Shown piece by piece: positions 63,821 through 64,000 of a stretch of 64,000 nt of DNA; position 1 is the first letter of the stretch; every line of letters starts with the position of its first letter. The position numbers were made by a program, and so were the translations under genes. Below the pieces are notes generated by a model that saw only the letters and a list, made by a program, of their open reading frames with translations, searched no databases and was not told the origin of the DNA. This stretch comes from Vallitalea maricola (lineage in GTDB: Bacteria; Bacillota; Clostridia; Lachnospirales; Vallitaleaceae), in the NCBI RefSeq assembly GCF_036985595.1, contig NZ_BTPU01000009.1, forward strand, positions 1-64,000. The letters are read 5' to 3'.

Positions 63821-64000
63821 ATGAGTTGGTGTGAAGAACTATTTGGAACAAATAAACCTATTATTGGTATGGTACATCTAAAAGCATTACCAGGTACAGC
63901 TAATTTTGATGGTGATATGGAGAAAGTTTATACAGCTGCAATAAAAGATGCAAAAGCTTTGGAAGAAGGCGGAGTCAATGGAATAATGGTAGAGAATGAT
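63821..64000 (+). CDS. BtpA/SgcQ-family protein, cut by the window end
   Basis: The first 60 codons read MSWCEELFGTNKPIIGMVH, then LKALPG and a barrel-like continuation (YTAAIKDAKALEEGGVNGIMVEND), the hallmark start of BtpA/SgcQ TIM-barrel proteins. Such proteins are often found with PfkB kinases and nucleoside or sugar transporters; their enzyme activity is poorly defined. AGAAAGGAAG precedes the ATG. The gene continues beyond 64000. Confidence 0.82.
   Translation, partial: MSWCEELFGTNKPIIGMVHLKALPGTANFDGDMEKVYTAAIKDAKALEEGGVNGIMVEND

Overview
This window is AT-rich DNA from an anaerobic, low-GC Firmicute, most likely a member of the Clostridia. A Vallitalea- or Lachnospirales-like organism is my guess rather than a demonstrated assignment. 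The evidence is strong Gram-positive Shine-Dalgarno sequences (GGAGG), frequent TTG/GTG starts, lipoproteins and S-layer-homology proteins, a two-gene ferredoxin-dependent 2-oxoacid oxidoreductase and a tetrahydrofolate riboswitch. I see no tRNA, rRNA, CRISPR array or replication origin.

0-10 kb: a THF riboswitch with terminator and antiterminator controls a folate ECF S component (folT), followed by a GNAT acetyltransferase. A complete Tn3-family transposon (1964-7948, 5,985 bp, 5-bp target duplication TTATT) sits at the 3' end of a DNA-metabolism gene. It carries tnpA (broken by one in-frame amber codon), tnpR, a signal-less SH3/M23 peptidoglycan hydrolase and a lipoprotein. Its right end supplies the last twelve codons of the host gene. 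Next comes that gene (TIGR03915-like) with its radical-SAM partner (TIGR03916-like).

10-20 kb: a one-strand locus contains HPr, a PRD/EIIB regulator, an amidohydrolase, a small PRD protein, an SFCGS-family protein, DUF4312, DUF4311, DUF4310, a PLP ammonia-lyase (DgaE-like), a KDGP aldolase (DgaF-like), Enzyme I and a second HPr. It resembles the poorly characterised EF_0829-EF_0839 cluster of Enterococcus. My reading is an unconventional PTS-type uptake and catabolic system for an amino-sugar acid or its N-acyl derivative. This is the least described system in the window.

20-31 kb: a small membrane protein and a tandem pair of paralogous membrane-anchored proteins (one with a nonsense codon) precede a maltodextrin/cyclodextrin operon. 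That operon encodes a secreted CGTase-like enzyme, an ABC transporter and a cytoplasmic GH13 enzyme. A divergent LacI regulator follows, and the spacer between them holds clear promoters and operator palindromes.

31-41 kb: a PucR regulator, NCS1 permease, DUF917 protein and HyuA-like protein look like a cyclic-amide or nitrogen-compound module. A 2-oxoacid:ferredoxin oxidoreductase encoded by two fused genes follows.

41-55 kb: a surface and signalling region has an SLH protein, a frameshifted SLH/GH39-like glycosidase, a Ser/Thr kinase with an external leucine-rich-repeat domain, an HTH-like protein, a membrane protein and MTA/SAH nucleosidase. A DUF5107-TPR protein, an aldose-epimerase-like protein, a divergent AraC regulator and a TSCPD protein come next.

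55-64 kb: a GntR regulator precedes a BMP-type nucleoside ABC importer. Coupled to it are an isochorismatase-like hydrolase, a PfkB kinase, a nucleoside phosphorylase and a BtpA/SgcQ-family protein cut by the window end. Together they look like a nucleoside salvage operon.
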